Below, one piece after another: positions 32,217-43,497 of a DNA stretch of 64,000 nt; position 1 is the stretch's first letter; each line of letters opens with the position of its first letter. Under the pieces are notes generated by a model, which saw only the letters and a list, made by a program, of their open reading frames with translations, searched no databases and was not told the origin of the DNA. Where the stretch lies: assembly GCF_002127325.2 (NCBI RefSeq), contig NC_035441.2:47930663-47994662 (forward strand), given 5' to 3'. This DNA comes from Helianthus annuus (Eukaryota; Streptophyta; Magnoliopsida; Asterales; Asteraceae). The position numbers and the translations under genes were made by a program.

Positions 32217-33775
32217 TGGAGATATAATAGGAAGTTTATTTGGCTAGGAAGGCTAGGAAGTGATCTTGACCATCCATTAAGTTAATTAAGGGCTAAGATT
32301 AAATCAGGGAAATTGAAAGGAAGAAAAGAGGCGCGTGAGTTTGTTCAAGGGCATTCTAGTCAATCCAAGCCCAATAGTTTCTCTCTCCTCCAATTCCCCC
32401 CCCATTTTTTAAACGTTAATAACTCTTTCATACGACATTATTTTTTTTTTTATAAAAATTGCACCAAAAAAACGAGCGTTTTTTATCTTTAAAACGAGTA
32501 TACTATTGTTATATTTTAAAAAAAATTTAAACCCAGTTGTGTAAAACGCAATAGAAAAACCACCAGTTACGTAAAACGCAATGAAAAAAAAACCTAAAAA
32601 ATGACATTTTTCTAAAACGCAATGCACCAAAAACACAAAGAAATGACTTATTTGTAAAACGAAATGGCCAGAAAACACAAAGAAATGTCTTATTTCTAAA
32701 ACGCAATGGACTAAAAACACATAAAAAAGTGTTTTACCTAAAACGCAATGCACAAAAAACACAAAGAAATGTCTTATTTGTAAAACGCAATTGCCAGAAA
32801 ACACAAAGAAATGTTTTATTTGTAAAACGCAATGGCCAGAAAACACTTAAAAATGTCTCATTTCTAAAACGCAATGACCTAAAAGAACAAAAGAAAGTGT
32901 TCTCTGTAAAACGCAATGGACTGAAAACACCTAAAAATGTGTTTTACCTAAAACGCAATGACTAAAAACACTTCAAAAATGTGTTTTACGTAAAACGCAA
33001 TGACTAAAGATACTTAAAAATGTGTTTTTTTCTAAAACGTAATAGCCAGAAAATACATAAAACTCTCTTATTTCTAAAACGCAATGGACACATAAAACTG
33101 TTTGTGAACTGTTTGTGAATTGTCTGTGAACTGTCTGAATTGTCTATGAATTACTGTCTTCGAAATGAGCCAATTTCTGGAAAATTAATTTTTCTGATGC
33201 GTTTTGTGAATTGGCAGCTCAACCCCAGCCAGGGGCTCTGCCCCTTGGACCCCGCCAGGGGCTGCCGCCCCCGGACCCCCGCCAGGATCGTAAAACACAA
33301 TGACTAAATAAAAACCCAGATCGTGAAAATGAAATTAAAGAATTTCTTACATGGATCGAAGCCGGTTTCTTCATCAATTGACGAAATTTGAATGATTGAA
33401 ATACTTATCAGCGATTGAATCGAACAAATCGAGTGATTATCTTCAAAATCACCAGAAAAAACGAGATTTTGAATGAAATTAAACTGGGTTTTCTTCGAAA
33501 AAAGCTGAAGAACACGTTGATCGGGTGGTTGAATCATTGATTGATAACGAAAATCACACTATAATGTAGTGATTATTGAGATAGTAAGTGAAGAAAAGGT
33601 TGGAGATGGTGGGTTTTGAAAATGGTGGGTTTTGAAGTAACTGGGGAGAAGAAGGAAGAAGAAATGATGAGACTGACTAAAATACCATTTTTCTTTATTT
33701 TAAAATTTGCCACATGTCATAATCCTATGGCTTCCTATCCTTCCTAGCCAAAATTAACTTCCTATTTGATCTTTC

Positions 33776-33777
<2 letters not shown>
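32215..33777. mobile_element. TIR element A inserted in a (TA)n tract
   Basis: TIRs: left GGTGGAGATATAATAGGAAG continuing TTTATTTGGCTAGGAAGG; right (reverse complement) GGGAAAGATCAAATAGGAAG continuing TTAATTTTGGCTAGGAAGG. Both sides abut (TA)n tracts (32,185-32,214 and 33,778-33,811). The 1,563-bp interior has an array of a short tandem repeat (32,530-33,090) and a GC-rich patch (33,220-33,290) with CCAGGGGCT repeats. No transposase. Its insertion lies inside the solo LTR, so it is younger than that LTR. Confidence 0.8.
32530..33090. repeat. Tandem array of TAAAACGCAATG units
   Basis: At least a dozen imperfect copies of a unit of about 50-60 bp, each with (T/C)TAAAACGCAATG then A-rich sequence (AAAACACAAAGAAATG). 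The array makes apparent frames on both strands that are artefacts. Confidence 0.85.
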
Positions 33778-33813
<36 letters not shown>

Positions 33814-34629
33814 TGGATTGTAAGATTTAAGCCAGGTAAATACTTTTAACCTATTTTCCGTACACAGGCTTGGGATACGGTAAATTATTACCGCTTGGTC
33901 GGGTATGAGATCAAAGACCTATGAGTCAGGAATCCAAATAACTCATTTTAATTCGTATTGTTTGATAACTTAAACATTGGGGTTAATGCGACTGTGTCCT
34001 GGATATCCTCGGCTCATTTAATTGCAAATGGCCATGACCTAAGCACGAGATGTAGGCATACACCTGACAGATGCTAATGCTATGATAAAAATATTTTTAT
34101 AACTTAATAAGGGTATTAAAGTGGTGTGTCGGTTAATCATGATCTCGGCATAGTTTCTAGGACCCATATGTATTGACAAGCATATAAAACTGATCACATG
34201 AGAAATAGTTTATCCCAAGTTATTTATGAAAATATATGTGCCATTGTGTACATAAAATGATTTTGAAATATTTTCAAAATGTGTCAGTTATTTGTATTTA
34301 CCAGTATAAACTGATGTATCTTCAAAAGACTAAGTGCAGGTTGCGAGGTATGTAAATAGGCTGGAAGGTGCCCGGTAATTGCTTAAGTGGACTATACAAA
34401 TCCATGCAAGAAGCCTAGTAGTCTGTTACATAATCATTTGTTTATCCGATCCGCTTGTGGATCTTTATACACTTTGGTCTGTATAATATTTTTAAACTTT
34501 GGACATTTGTAATTTGTAATAATTATTTTATACTCCCAATACTTCTGCTGTGTTATTTGTGAATATCTGTATCAATTTGTCATATACCCCAAGTCCGGGC
34601 CCACTGGGAAATCAGTGTGTGACAATATC

Positions 34630-34990
34630 GCCACGATACTGGTACCGATATTCATTTATCATTGTAGACAAAATTTTATAAACAAAAATTATCGAGACAA
34701 GAAAGCATAAAAATGAATATAGGTACCAATACCGATGTTCGGTAGTGTATGGTAGTAATACGGTGTCAGTTTATCAGAAACAAAAACAATAAAAAATACA
34801 TGTACCGGTACCAATGTTGTTTGGTCGGTTTTGGTTCGGTTCACTACGGTAGTGGCGCATAATCCGTTATTAAACTATCAACCATAAAAATGAATACAGG
34901 TACAAGTACCTTGTTGATTAGTACAGTATGGTAGCGATACAATGTCAGTTTATTGAAAGCAAAATCAACTAAATAAATATTGGTATCGAT
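34630..34990. mobile_element. Helitron-like body fragment with GGTACCGATGTT repeats
   Basis: Degenerate repeats of GGTACCAATACCGATGTT / TTTGGTCGGT / CAGTTTATTGAAA words, shared with 42,830-43,470 and with the short flanks at 12,740-12,832 and 30,472-30,510. It is probably the continuation of the repeat split by both LTR insertions. Confidence 0.4.
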
Positions 34991-35011
34991 TTATATATAT
35001 ATATATATATA

Positions 35012-35412
35012 GGGGAAAGATAAATCGAAAACCCATGTGAGTTGAGAAAACCCAAATAAACCCTATGTAACATTTTTATTTTTTCTAAAAAAATAGGGAA
35101 TGTAATATAAATGTACATGGACCTATTTATGAAAAAAAATGTAAAAAACGCTTACTATTTTTTTTTTTAAAAAATGTTGAAAATTTGTATGTTACATTTT
35201 TTTGGACATATATATTATGTAACCTGAAATTTTGTAACATTTTTTTAAAAAAAACTACTTGGTGTTTTTTTTGTGTTTCTTTTTTAAAAATGTTCAAATA
35301 TATGTATATTACATTTCCTATTTTTTTAGAAATGTTTATTGAGTTTACATGGTTTTTTTACAAAGGTTTTCTGAGTTTTCTCAACTCAAGTGGGTTTTCG
35401 ATTTATCCTTCC

Positions 35413-35414
<2 letters not shown>
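35012..35414. mobile_element. TIR element B (MITE) between (TA)n tracts
   Basis: Ends GGGGAAAGATAAATCGAAAA and (reverse complement of the right) GGGGAAGGATAAATCGAAAA, continuing CCCA-TGAGTTGAGAAAAC on both arms. It is flanked by (TA)n at 34,992-35,011 and 35,415-35,449. The 403-bp interior is T/A-rich and noncoding; a frame across it is an artefact. Confidence 0.85.

Positions 35415-35477
<63 letters not shown>
35415..35477. repeat. (TA)n(GA)n microsatellite
   Basis: About 17 TA units followed by about 14 GA units between TIR elements B and C. Confidence 0.95.
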
Positions 35478-35479
<2 letters not shown>

Positions 35480-35753
35480 CCGGTTATCATACAAATACAC
35501 TAATCGTACATTATGTACGCTACATCCACAACCGTCAGATCATCTCATTTAAACCGCGTGTTTAACTATTAAATTAATCAAATTAAAATAAAAAAAAAGA
35601 AACCGCCAAGGTTAAAATTGTCCAATGCGAGATCAAAACCCCTGATAATTAGCACACAATAACTCACAAACATACCGTAAAACCCAAAATCAACATTGCA
35701 TTCTCATTCTTTCAAGTTCCCTGCTACTCTCCGTTGCGATTCAACTAAGATTC

Positions 35754-38700
35754 ATGAGTTTTCAGAAACGAAGCAAAGCAAACAACGACAGACCACAAGC
35801 GAAGAAGATGAATCCAGGTATCGATTGACATTTGCGATTTTATAATGGAATATATTGGGACTTTAATGTCAAATGCGATTTTGTTTGTTTATTAAGGTTT
35901 TAGACTGAAACATATAGTTTTATAAGATTAGGTATTGTTCATAACTACGATTTTGTTAGAGTTTATGACTGGTATGGTTATTTATTAGGCTTTGCATGAT
36001 TATGCAGTTTTCTTAATGATAAGCTGATATATGTGCGATATTATATAGGGTTTTGTGAGGGTTTTGTATTACAAATGCGATTTTATAGGTAAAGTTTTGT
36101 TTGTAGAAGGTTTTTGTCTTAGCTTAGGTTGAGCATGCGAATTGATAAAAACCTCCTGCGATTTCATATGATTAGTTAGTTTTAGGGGATTATGATTAAA
36201 TTATACATGCGATTTTTTTTTTATTTTTTAGTTGCTTAAAACATGCGATTTATAAAGATTGGCTAGTTTTGGTAATGCTTAACTAAGACATGCGAATTGA
36301 TAAGTCATTCATGCGATTTTATCACTTAATGACTTAGCGTACATGATTAACTGATAAATGCGATTTTATAAAGGTTTTTGACTGATAGCATGCGATTTTG
36401 TAGAAATAGATTCTGATGATGACTTTGAAGGCCCAATATCAACACTGATAATAGTTAACAAAAATAGAAAAAGAAGGATAGTTGAAGAAAGTTCTAAAGA
36501 GGATGACTTTGTTAAGCCACTCCCAAAAAAGAAAAAAGATGACAGGAAATCTAAGATACAGACAAAAAAAAAATTCAAAAAAGGTGGAACCACCTAAAAC
36601 AGAACATAAGGAATTCTTCAAATACAGCAACGAAGCAATACTGCTGAGATGCCAACCTAACTCATATATGGATACTGTGAAAATTTTTTCAAAAAAAAAA
36701 CAGGTTGATGAGGTGAGGAATATGGGATTTGGAGCTATTCTAGATATTAATATCAATCATATTTCGACACGATTGGCATATTGGCTAGCCAGAAACTTTG
36801 ACGAGAACTTCGATACGCTAAACGTATGAAAACTCCAAATAAAGATAACATCGGACACAGTTTATGAGGTATTTGGAATACTAAAGTGGCCAAAGCAGGT
36901 TGAAATAATAGTCGATAAGAGAAAAGATAAAAAGCAGGAAAAATTTGAAAAGAGTAAAGAACTAGGAAATGCTGTCAGGGATACATTCATCAGCCAGTGG
37001 GGGGAAAACACGAGAATTACCCATGGCTTAATTGCAAATACATTGGAAAATCAAAGAGATGGTGGGAGCCTGTTTAGATTAAATTTCTTGGTGTACTGGA
37101 TGATGTTCTTTGTGGAGATTACAAAGGCAACAACTGCAAATGATAGATGTTTGCTTGGTGTAGAGGCTGTTGAGGAAATATAGAATCTAGATTGGTGCTC
37201 ATTTCTACTTGACACTTTGCGTCGTACACGAGCGGGCTGGAAGAACTATAAAATACAGTTCGTGGGACCTGTTGCCTTTCTTATGGTATGCATTAGTACA
37301 TTTCATAACATATTTAAAATACTATTTTGTTTTGTCATATAATTAAATGATCTTGCGATTTATACAGCTTCTTACACGTATGAGTACAACAAGAAGCTTA
37401 AACTGTTTGAGAAAGTCATGGAAATACCAATTATTCGTTATATCACATCTTCGGAGATTGATAAAGTCGAAGAGCATATTTCGGATAACGGACATGTGTG
37501 GACATCAAGTGAGAGTGAAGAAGAAGAAGAAAATGAAGAAGAAGATGGTCGTTCAACGGAGGAGTATACACTACGACCACCGGTTTACACCACAATAAGC
37601 TACAAAAGAAGGATTACACGTGCAGTACAAAACATAGAAACCCGGGAAGAGCCAAACGATAACGAGAACATTGATGATTTCATGGATTTCAGTTTTGAAA
37701 TCCATGAAATGTCTCAGTTGAACCTTGAGATGGGAGTTGGAACACAAACACAGAAAATGATGGATTATTGCAACACTCCTGTTCAACTTTCACCATCGGT
37801 AATCTACGACACAGCCCATGAACAAGAACGAGAGGCTTCGAGAATCAACAAAAAGGTAAGCATAAGAAAATATTAATTTCACTTAATCTATTTATATTTA
37901 ACATTTGAATTGATAGTATCTTAACTCGAAAAATATTACAGAACCTGTTGAAAAAAATGAAAGCCAATGTCAAAAAATACATTAAAATGGTTCAAGATGT
38001 TCAAGGGATGAACAACTTAGTTTCAGAAGTAAAAACTAAGTGTTTTTGGGATCCGAAGATTATGGAGGCCTGTAAGTAGTGGGATGAGACGCTTCGGAAT
38101 AATCCCATTTGTGTGCCGCCTGATTCGGTTCAAGAGCATGAAACTTCACCCTCTCATGTTCATCAATAGCCTGAAAATCCAGCTTCTGAAGTTCATCATG
38201 AAGTTACTACAAACGAAGAAGGTAGACAGGATGAAGAAGCTCAAAAAGTAATATCCAATGTTTTGGTACAAATGGCATCAGAAGGTAAAACATGCGATTT
38301 CAAAATTAACACATGCGAAATTATGTAAAAAATCACTATTTCTTATGCACATGCGAAACCTAAAAAAAAACACATGCGATTTCTGCAGAACACTTCAAAT
38401 TTGATTTCGCATGCAATGTCATGTATACCCTGCGATTTTAATTCTGATGTATTAAAATTCAATAATTTGTATCTATAGGGGTACTGCAGCCAGATGATGA
38501 AGGACTGACAAATAAAGATGATGGAGGAGTGACAGACTCCCTTATTGCAAACATTCAAACTGTCGAAACAGGTATACATGCTTACAAACCACCTACCAAA
38601 GGTAAAAAAAAAACACTTTATATTAGAACAAAATTAAAAAACACAAATTATTATATTTCTTAACTTACTCTGGCCTGCAGAAAGTGGTGAAAACGAAGTT

Positions 38701-40424
38701 GTTATCGAAGAAACAATGAACCTGGCAGAATCTACACAAAACATTCAACAAAAAGTTCAAGAAAAAGAGCCAGAAGTGGAAGCAGTTTCTTTAGGAGAAA
38801 CTACACAAAAAGACCCTCAACAACCCGATTCGGGTATCGAAGTTGAGAAGGAACCGGAAGTTGAGTGCCCTCAGGTGACGGCTGAGGAATTGCAGTCAGT
38901 TGAGTTGCTTTTGAGCCTGGGACCCAGCCTGGAAGAAAATAAAGTAAAAAAACCAACTAGGGGGAGAAAAAACTCAAAGCCAAAGCAAGTTCCAAAACAA
39001 GTTCTACCAAAGGGGTTAAATGAACTCCTTTATAAGACAATAGAAGCAGCCAAAATTCGAGCTGAGAAAAGATGTGCAGAGCTTGGAGACAAATTTTGTT
39101 CCCCTTACAGCAACAGAGTGGTAAACATGCACGAAGCACTCTTGAATCAAGAATTGAGTGTGATCCGATATACATTTGCTACATTTGCAGACATAGAGTA
39201 AGTAAAATGGTTATATCAACTAACAAACATCTAAATATATACACACAACAATATTAATTATTTATTTTTTGCTTGGCAGAGATGAACTTTACCGATAAAA
39301 AACTGGGGTTTACATATTCAAAGCTATATTTGAAAGCTTCTACAGGGGTCAGTACGTAGCATCAAACGGAATAGATGCATTTGTGGATGTTCTAAACCTT
39401 GAAGAGAAAAAGAGGGATAGAAAATCATCACCATACAGACTCTTCTTGTTTAGCACAATGATGGTATGTTTTCATAAACATTTTGGCATTTGAAATTAAA
39501 ACAGTAAATGCATATTCAATGATTTCGCATACTAATTATAGCTAAATCGCATGTAGAATAGTAGATAGTTTTCCTGTGAAAACAAAAAACAACATTTCTC
39601 ATACTGTTGTAAAAATTTCCATTGTTTAGATATCTTTTAATACAATACTTAACTTTGATTCTAATTACATAACATACAGCCGGATATCTTTTACGACGAG
39701 AAGAAATACACAGACAACCAACGTCTAAACATATTTGCCTCAAATTTTGAAGACATCATACTAAAATATGAGGTAAAAAACTTGATTCGGTTGACCTGGT
39801 GTTTATTCCGGTACTTCAAGTTGACCACTTCTATGTCTTGTGCTTCCACTTGAAAACCGGCAAAATTGAGCTGATTGAAAATTCAGCAGCTGAACAAGAG
39901 TTTGAGGAAAGATACAAGGGGCTTCCAGACACACTGGTAATACAAAAACTTATACATATACATGTTATATATTATGTAAAAGCTACTAACACAATGTTGC
40001 TATGTTACAGAGAAGGGTATTGGTTTTATACCTACGAAAGGCTTTAAAACCAACACCGGCTATAGAAGACCTTGCAACCTCAGTTATAGAAAGAAAAGAG
40101 ATGGATTGGAGGACGAAGAATAACGGCGTAGACTGTGGAGTGTTTACGATGCGTCACATGGAAACGTACAAAGGAGAGAAAACACCATGGGTGACTGGAT
40201 TTGTGAAAGAAGATGAAGTAAACAACAGACAAAATTCACAACTTCATCTCCCAAGGCACAGATATCTCAGTAAAATCATTCTATCCAATCACAATATGCA
40301 TCGTGAACTAATAATTAAAAAGGCAAATGCTTTCGATAAAAGGCCAGACAAAGAAAAGTATATGAAAGATTTGGAGAAGATAATCCCAGATAGGATGAGT
40401 GCATATTTTGGAAAGGCAAAGTAA
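35754..40424 (+). pseudogene. Decayed transposon-borne Ulp1 (C48) cysteine protease gene, nine exons
   Basis: Predicted exons: 35,754-35,817, 36,404-37,285, 37,368-37,855, 37,942-38,284, 38,479-38,571, 38,681-39,197, 39,280-39,463, 39,680-39,936, 40,011-40,424, with GT/AG borders. N-terminal part: acidic/basic tail, then a plant-mobile-type domain (QVDEVRNMGFGAILDI, RLAYWLARNFDE). Middle: acidic, coiled linker. C-terminal: Ulp1 catalytic domain with His in VDHFYVLCFH (CAC 39,826) and Cys in NNGVDCGVFTMRH (TGT 40,134). The acidic member of the triad falls in IELIENS, where Asp is expected. Breaks: frameshift in the A-run near 36,567-36,575, stops at about 36,828, 37,181, 38,078, 38,168 and 39,296, and a frameshift near 39,772-39,786. 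The family removes SUMO-like modifiers; this copy cannot make the full protein. Confidence 0.8.
35837..36400. repeat. Intron 1 array of CATGCGATTTT words
   Basis: About thirteen copies of (A/C)ATGCGATTTT or close variants in 570 bp at irregular spacing. The same word recurs in later introns (37,354; 38,287-38,440; 39,525-39,550) and in the 3' region (40,485-41,345), but not in the exons. Confidence 0.8.
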
Positions 40425-41637
40425 ACTTGTTTGATGTTGGATTTATGTTGAATATTTAGACTTGTTATATAACATTAGTGTTTTCAATTTCGCATATATT
40501 AAGTTTAAAATCGCAAGTTTGACATTGAATTGCTTAAAATTTGCAAAAATAGGGGAATATACACATGTGAAATAAAAATCCATTCCATAACACAACATGC
40601 GAATTTATTGAAACATGCAAAACCTGGATATTTTATTAAAACAAAGCACTAAAATAAACAAAGTTCATTCAAAAGATGAAAGAAACTCCACTTTCATCTT
40701 CATCGAGCATCTTAAGATAGTTATTGCATCCGCCAACTCTTTCAACTGCTTCTAATCCCTCTCACCCAAATCCACCATGAACATAACAACAATTTCTTTA
40801 AGACTACTCACTTGCATCTGAGATAGCAAGTTCAGTATTTCTTGTCTTCACGAGAAATATTGGTCTCCAACATCTCTTGACATGATCGATCCTCTTGAAT
40901 TTGTTCCTGAATCCTTTTCCTCAAAGCCTGCTTGATACTTGATTCAGAAGAAGAGGATGTTGGTAGATCTGCAATTTTTAATAGGATGTTTGAAATAGTG
41001 CTAAAAAGATAAACTATATAATAAAAGAAAAATTATTGATATGAATTATTGAAATCAATTATTGAACTGAATTATTTGATTTCAATTATCGAACTGAATT
41101 ATGAAACACACTGTGCGAAAATAAATATAATTACTTTTAAAGTGTGGGAAATAAATAGCTATATATGTTAAATACTTTCTAGTTTGCGAAATCTCCAACT
41201 TAAACATGCGAAATTAAATATTAAACTTCATTGTGTGCGAAATGTCCAACTTAAACATGCGAAATTATACATATGATCCAATCTTAACTACCTGGGCTAT
41301 GTTAAATACACCACATGCGATATATCAAACAACACAAGCGATATGATAAACTCAACAAATAAAACCAGAAACAACTTAGCTTCAACCTCATTACAATCTA
41401 ATAAAATGAAAAAAGCTTCAAATCAAATAAAACCCAAAACTCAACCATAAACCTATGATGAAAAACCAAAAACAAACATCCTAAATGACGAATCCAGAAC
41501 AATCGGAAATCGCAAATCTGGGTTCAGTCAGGAATCAATCAAAAAACCTACCAATCAAATTTATACGAACAATAATTAAATGGACGGTTATGAAACGAAC
41601 TCAAAATCTGCTTCCTAGTTGATGGAATTCCCTGATT
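40425..41637. other. 3' noncoding part of element C
   Basis: No ORF. Contains further TGCGAAAT/ATTTCGCA words in both orientations and AT-rich filler up to the nested solo LTR. Confidence 0.6.
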
Positions 41638-41642
41638 AGCCC

Positions 41643-42107
41643 TGTAGGATCGTTGTTGAACCCGAATGAGTCAATCAGAAGAGTTGTTAATCCGATTCAA
41701 AGGCGGAATCAATGAAACGGACGCTCAAAGTAATTATAATGTCTCTTGTATTGATTTAACACTGATTACAACCTGAGAACAGTTTGGTAGCACTTCGTTA
41801 CACAATCCTGATTCCCGTGCCAAATGAAAACGAACATGCACTATATATAGTAGACCTAATTTCGCTCCAAATGACCAAGATGCACTTTCGGGCGAAATCA
41901 GAAGTTTCTGATTTCGCTCCAAATGACCTTTGGTCATTTCAGGCGAAATCACATTCTTCTGATTTCGCTCCAAATGGTCTTGGACCATTATGAGCGAAAT
42001 CACACTCTAATTTTCTAACAACTATTTCTCGAACCTCGTGCACTGATTATCCTAATCTATCCTATTACATGATACAAGACGAAGTCAATAGACGTGATAC
42101 ACTAACA
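41643..42107. mobile_element. Solo LTR nested in element C
   Basis: 465 bp, TGTAGGATCG...ACACTAACA, flanked by the exact 5-bp duplication AGCCC (41,638-41,642 and 42,108-42,112). Contains a TATATATA word at about 41,842 and three copies of GATTTCGCTCCAAATG (41,860-41,980), partly inverted as GGCGAAATC. Copia-type by size and ends; orientation uncertain. Confidence 0.85.
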
Positions 42108-42245
42108 AGCCCTCAGATGTTCGAATAGAATGTCTGATATACCCTTATTTAATTAAATTAAATCAGGACATGTGTATGGCTGTGGGTAGCGCGTACATAA
42201 TGTACGATAAGGAGATTTGTATCCTACACTTTACCTATATATATA

Positions 42246-42468
42246 GAAAAAGTATATCGTACATTACGGCTTAACATACTTCACGTACGACAACGTGCGT
42301 GATTTGTTCTATAACGTGCGTGATTAATGTTTTCCATATGCGTGATTATTGTGTTTCAACATGCGTGATTTTGGTTTTTTGAGTTATAACATGCGTGATT
42401 TTAAATGAACGTGCGTAATTACCTGTCGCTCGTGATGTACGTTAAGCCGTAATTTACGTTAACCTTCC
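42246..42468. mobile_element. TIR element D (MITE) between (TA)n tracts
   Basis: Left end GAAAAAGTATATCGTACATT then ACGGCTTAACATACTTCACG; right end reverse complement GGAAGGTTAACGTAAATT then ACGGCTTAACGTACATCACG. It sits between TATATATA tracts (42,236-42,245 and 42,469-42,486). The interior repeats GTGCGTGATT/ATGCGTGATT about six times, echoing the ATGCGATTTT word of element C. Confidence 0.8.
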
Positions 42469-42634
42469 TATATATATATATATATATCTGTATGGTCTTG
42501 GTTCTGTTTAGTTTGGTATGATGGTGACACAATATCCGTTTTCTATAAATGTTATATAACAATGTTGAAAAAAAACATAAACATAGAAAGTATGTTATTA
42601 GAAAAGAGATAAAATACATGATGATAAAAAAAAA

Positions 42635-42778
42635 AGTTAAAACAATTACTTAAAAAAATACATTCACTATCCATAGGCACTTTATATTCATATGGTGAAT
42701 AAAATATTATAAAAAAACTAAAACATTTGCTTAAAAAATTCCATTCACTATTCATAACCACTTTCAAATTATATATGC
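42635..42778. repeat. Dispersed repeat with internal duplication (copy 2)
   Basis: Same arrangement as 12,559-12,697: TTCACTAT phrase twice about 80 bp apart around CATATGGTGAATAAAATATT, then a border at CTAG beside CCCGCGTG. Confidence 0.65.
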
Positions 42779-43496
42779 TAGTAACATTCCCGCGTGCTTC
42801 GTTGCGGTTCTTTGGTTATTATCGGTCTGGTTTATTACAGTACCAATACGATACCGACACTTGACCTAACATTGCTAAACGAAATGTTTTTACATCGATT
42901 GAAAACTGATAAAACCGAATACCCATACCGGTACCAGTGTTATTTGGTCGGTATCAATCCGTTACGATACCAGTATCGTACAGACACTCGATATAGCTTA
43001 CGATACCAGAAAATACTTTATTGCAAATATTACTTTGCGTTCAGTGAAATTTATACCGCCACGTCGAGAGTACTATAAAAACGAATACCGCACCATTACC
43101 GATATTGTTTGGTTGGTATATGTTCGTGTTGTGGTGATAAAAAATCAACTATATATGACCTGTTCGAATAACGATGTTGTTTGGTCGATACATATTCGGT
43201 TTGTGATGATAAATAAAATCAACTATATATAATACCGATGTTGTTTGGTCAGTATATGTTCGGTTTGTGATGATAAAAAAAATCAACTATATATGCTTGT
43301 TCGAGTAGAACTTTTATCGAATCGTACATTATAATAGGCACATGTTGACATTAATAATAAAAAACTATATGTTATACGGTACCAATACCGATGTCGTTAA
43401 GATAGTATCAGTAATATTAAAAAATATCATTAAAAGTTAAAATTAAAAAAAGTATGTTTAGGGTTAAAAGTAAATATAGTAATAATCTATTGTAAC
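42779..43496 (-). mobile_element. Helitron-like fragment
   Basis: Minus-strand end CCGCAACGAAGCACGCGGG then AATGTTACTAG resembles a Helitron hairpin-CTRR terminus, though the next base is C rather than T. The body repeats CCGATGTTGTTTGGTCGGTA and GTTCGGTTTGTGATGATAAA several times. No protein-coding content. Confidence 0.4.
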
Positions 43497-43497
43497 T

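Larger units (their letters stand above)
30516..34624 (+). mobile_element. Solo LTR (gypsy/chromovirus-like), 4.1 kb with nested element
   Basis: Starts TGTAACACCTCG, ends CAGTGTGTGACA, and is flanked by the exact 5-bp duplication ATATC (30,511-30,515 and 34,625-34,629). There is no primer site, polypurine tract or coding region inside, so it is a solo LTR left by LTR-LTR recombination. Subtracting the nested TIR element (32,215-33,777) leaves about 2.5 kb. A plus-strand TATAAATA at 31,022-31,029 gives the orientation. The start and the long, ORF-less LTR recall Tekay-type chromoviruses; this family call is tentative. Confidence 0.85.
35478..42235. mobile_element. TIR element C carrying a Ulp1-type protease gene
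   Basis: The left arm ATACAAATACACTAATCGTA then CATTATGTACGCTAC pairs with the right arm (reverse complement) ATACAAATCTCCTTATCGTA then CATTATGTACGCGCTAC. The outermost right bases are GGTAAAGTG next to (TA)n. The 6.76-kb interior holds a decayed Ulp1/C48 gene on the plus strand, a nested solo LTR and numerous ATGCGATTTT words. Known: Ulp1-like genes ride on Mutator-type elements in plants (Kaonashi group in Arabidopsis). No MURA-type transposase was recognised here, and no 9-bp TSD can be read because of the microsatellite flanks. Confidence 0.75.

Noticed and set aside
32409..32965. Long frames on both strands within TIR element A
   Set aside because: Generated by the TAAAACGCAATG tandem array; mirrored frames on both strands are typical of repeats.
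32530..33090. CRISPR-like regularly spaced repeats
   Set aside because: Repeats are imperfect, spacers are themselves similar and A-rich, and the context is a plant transposon.
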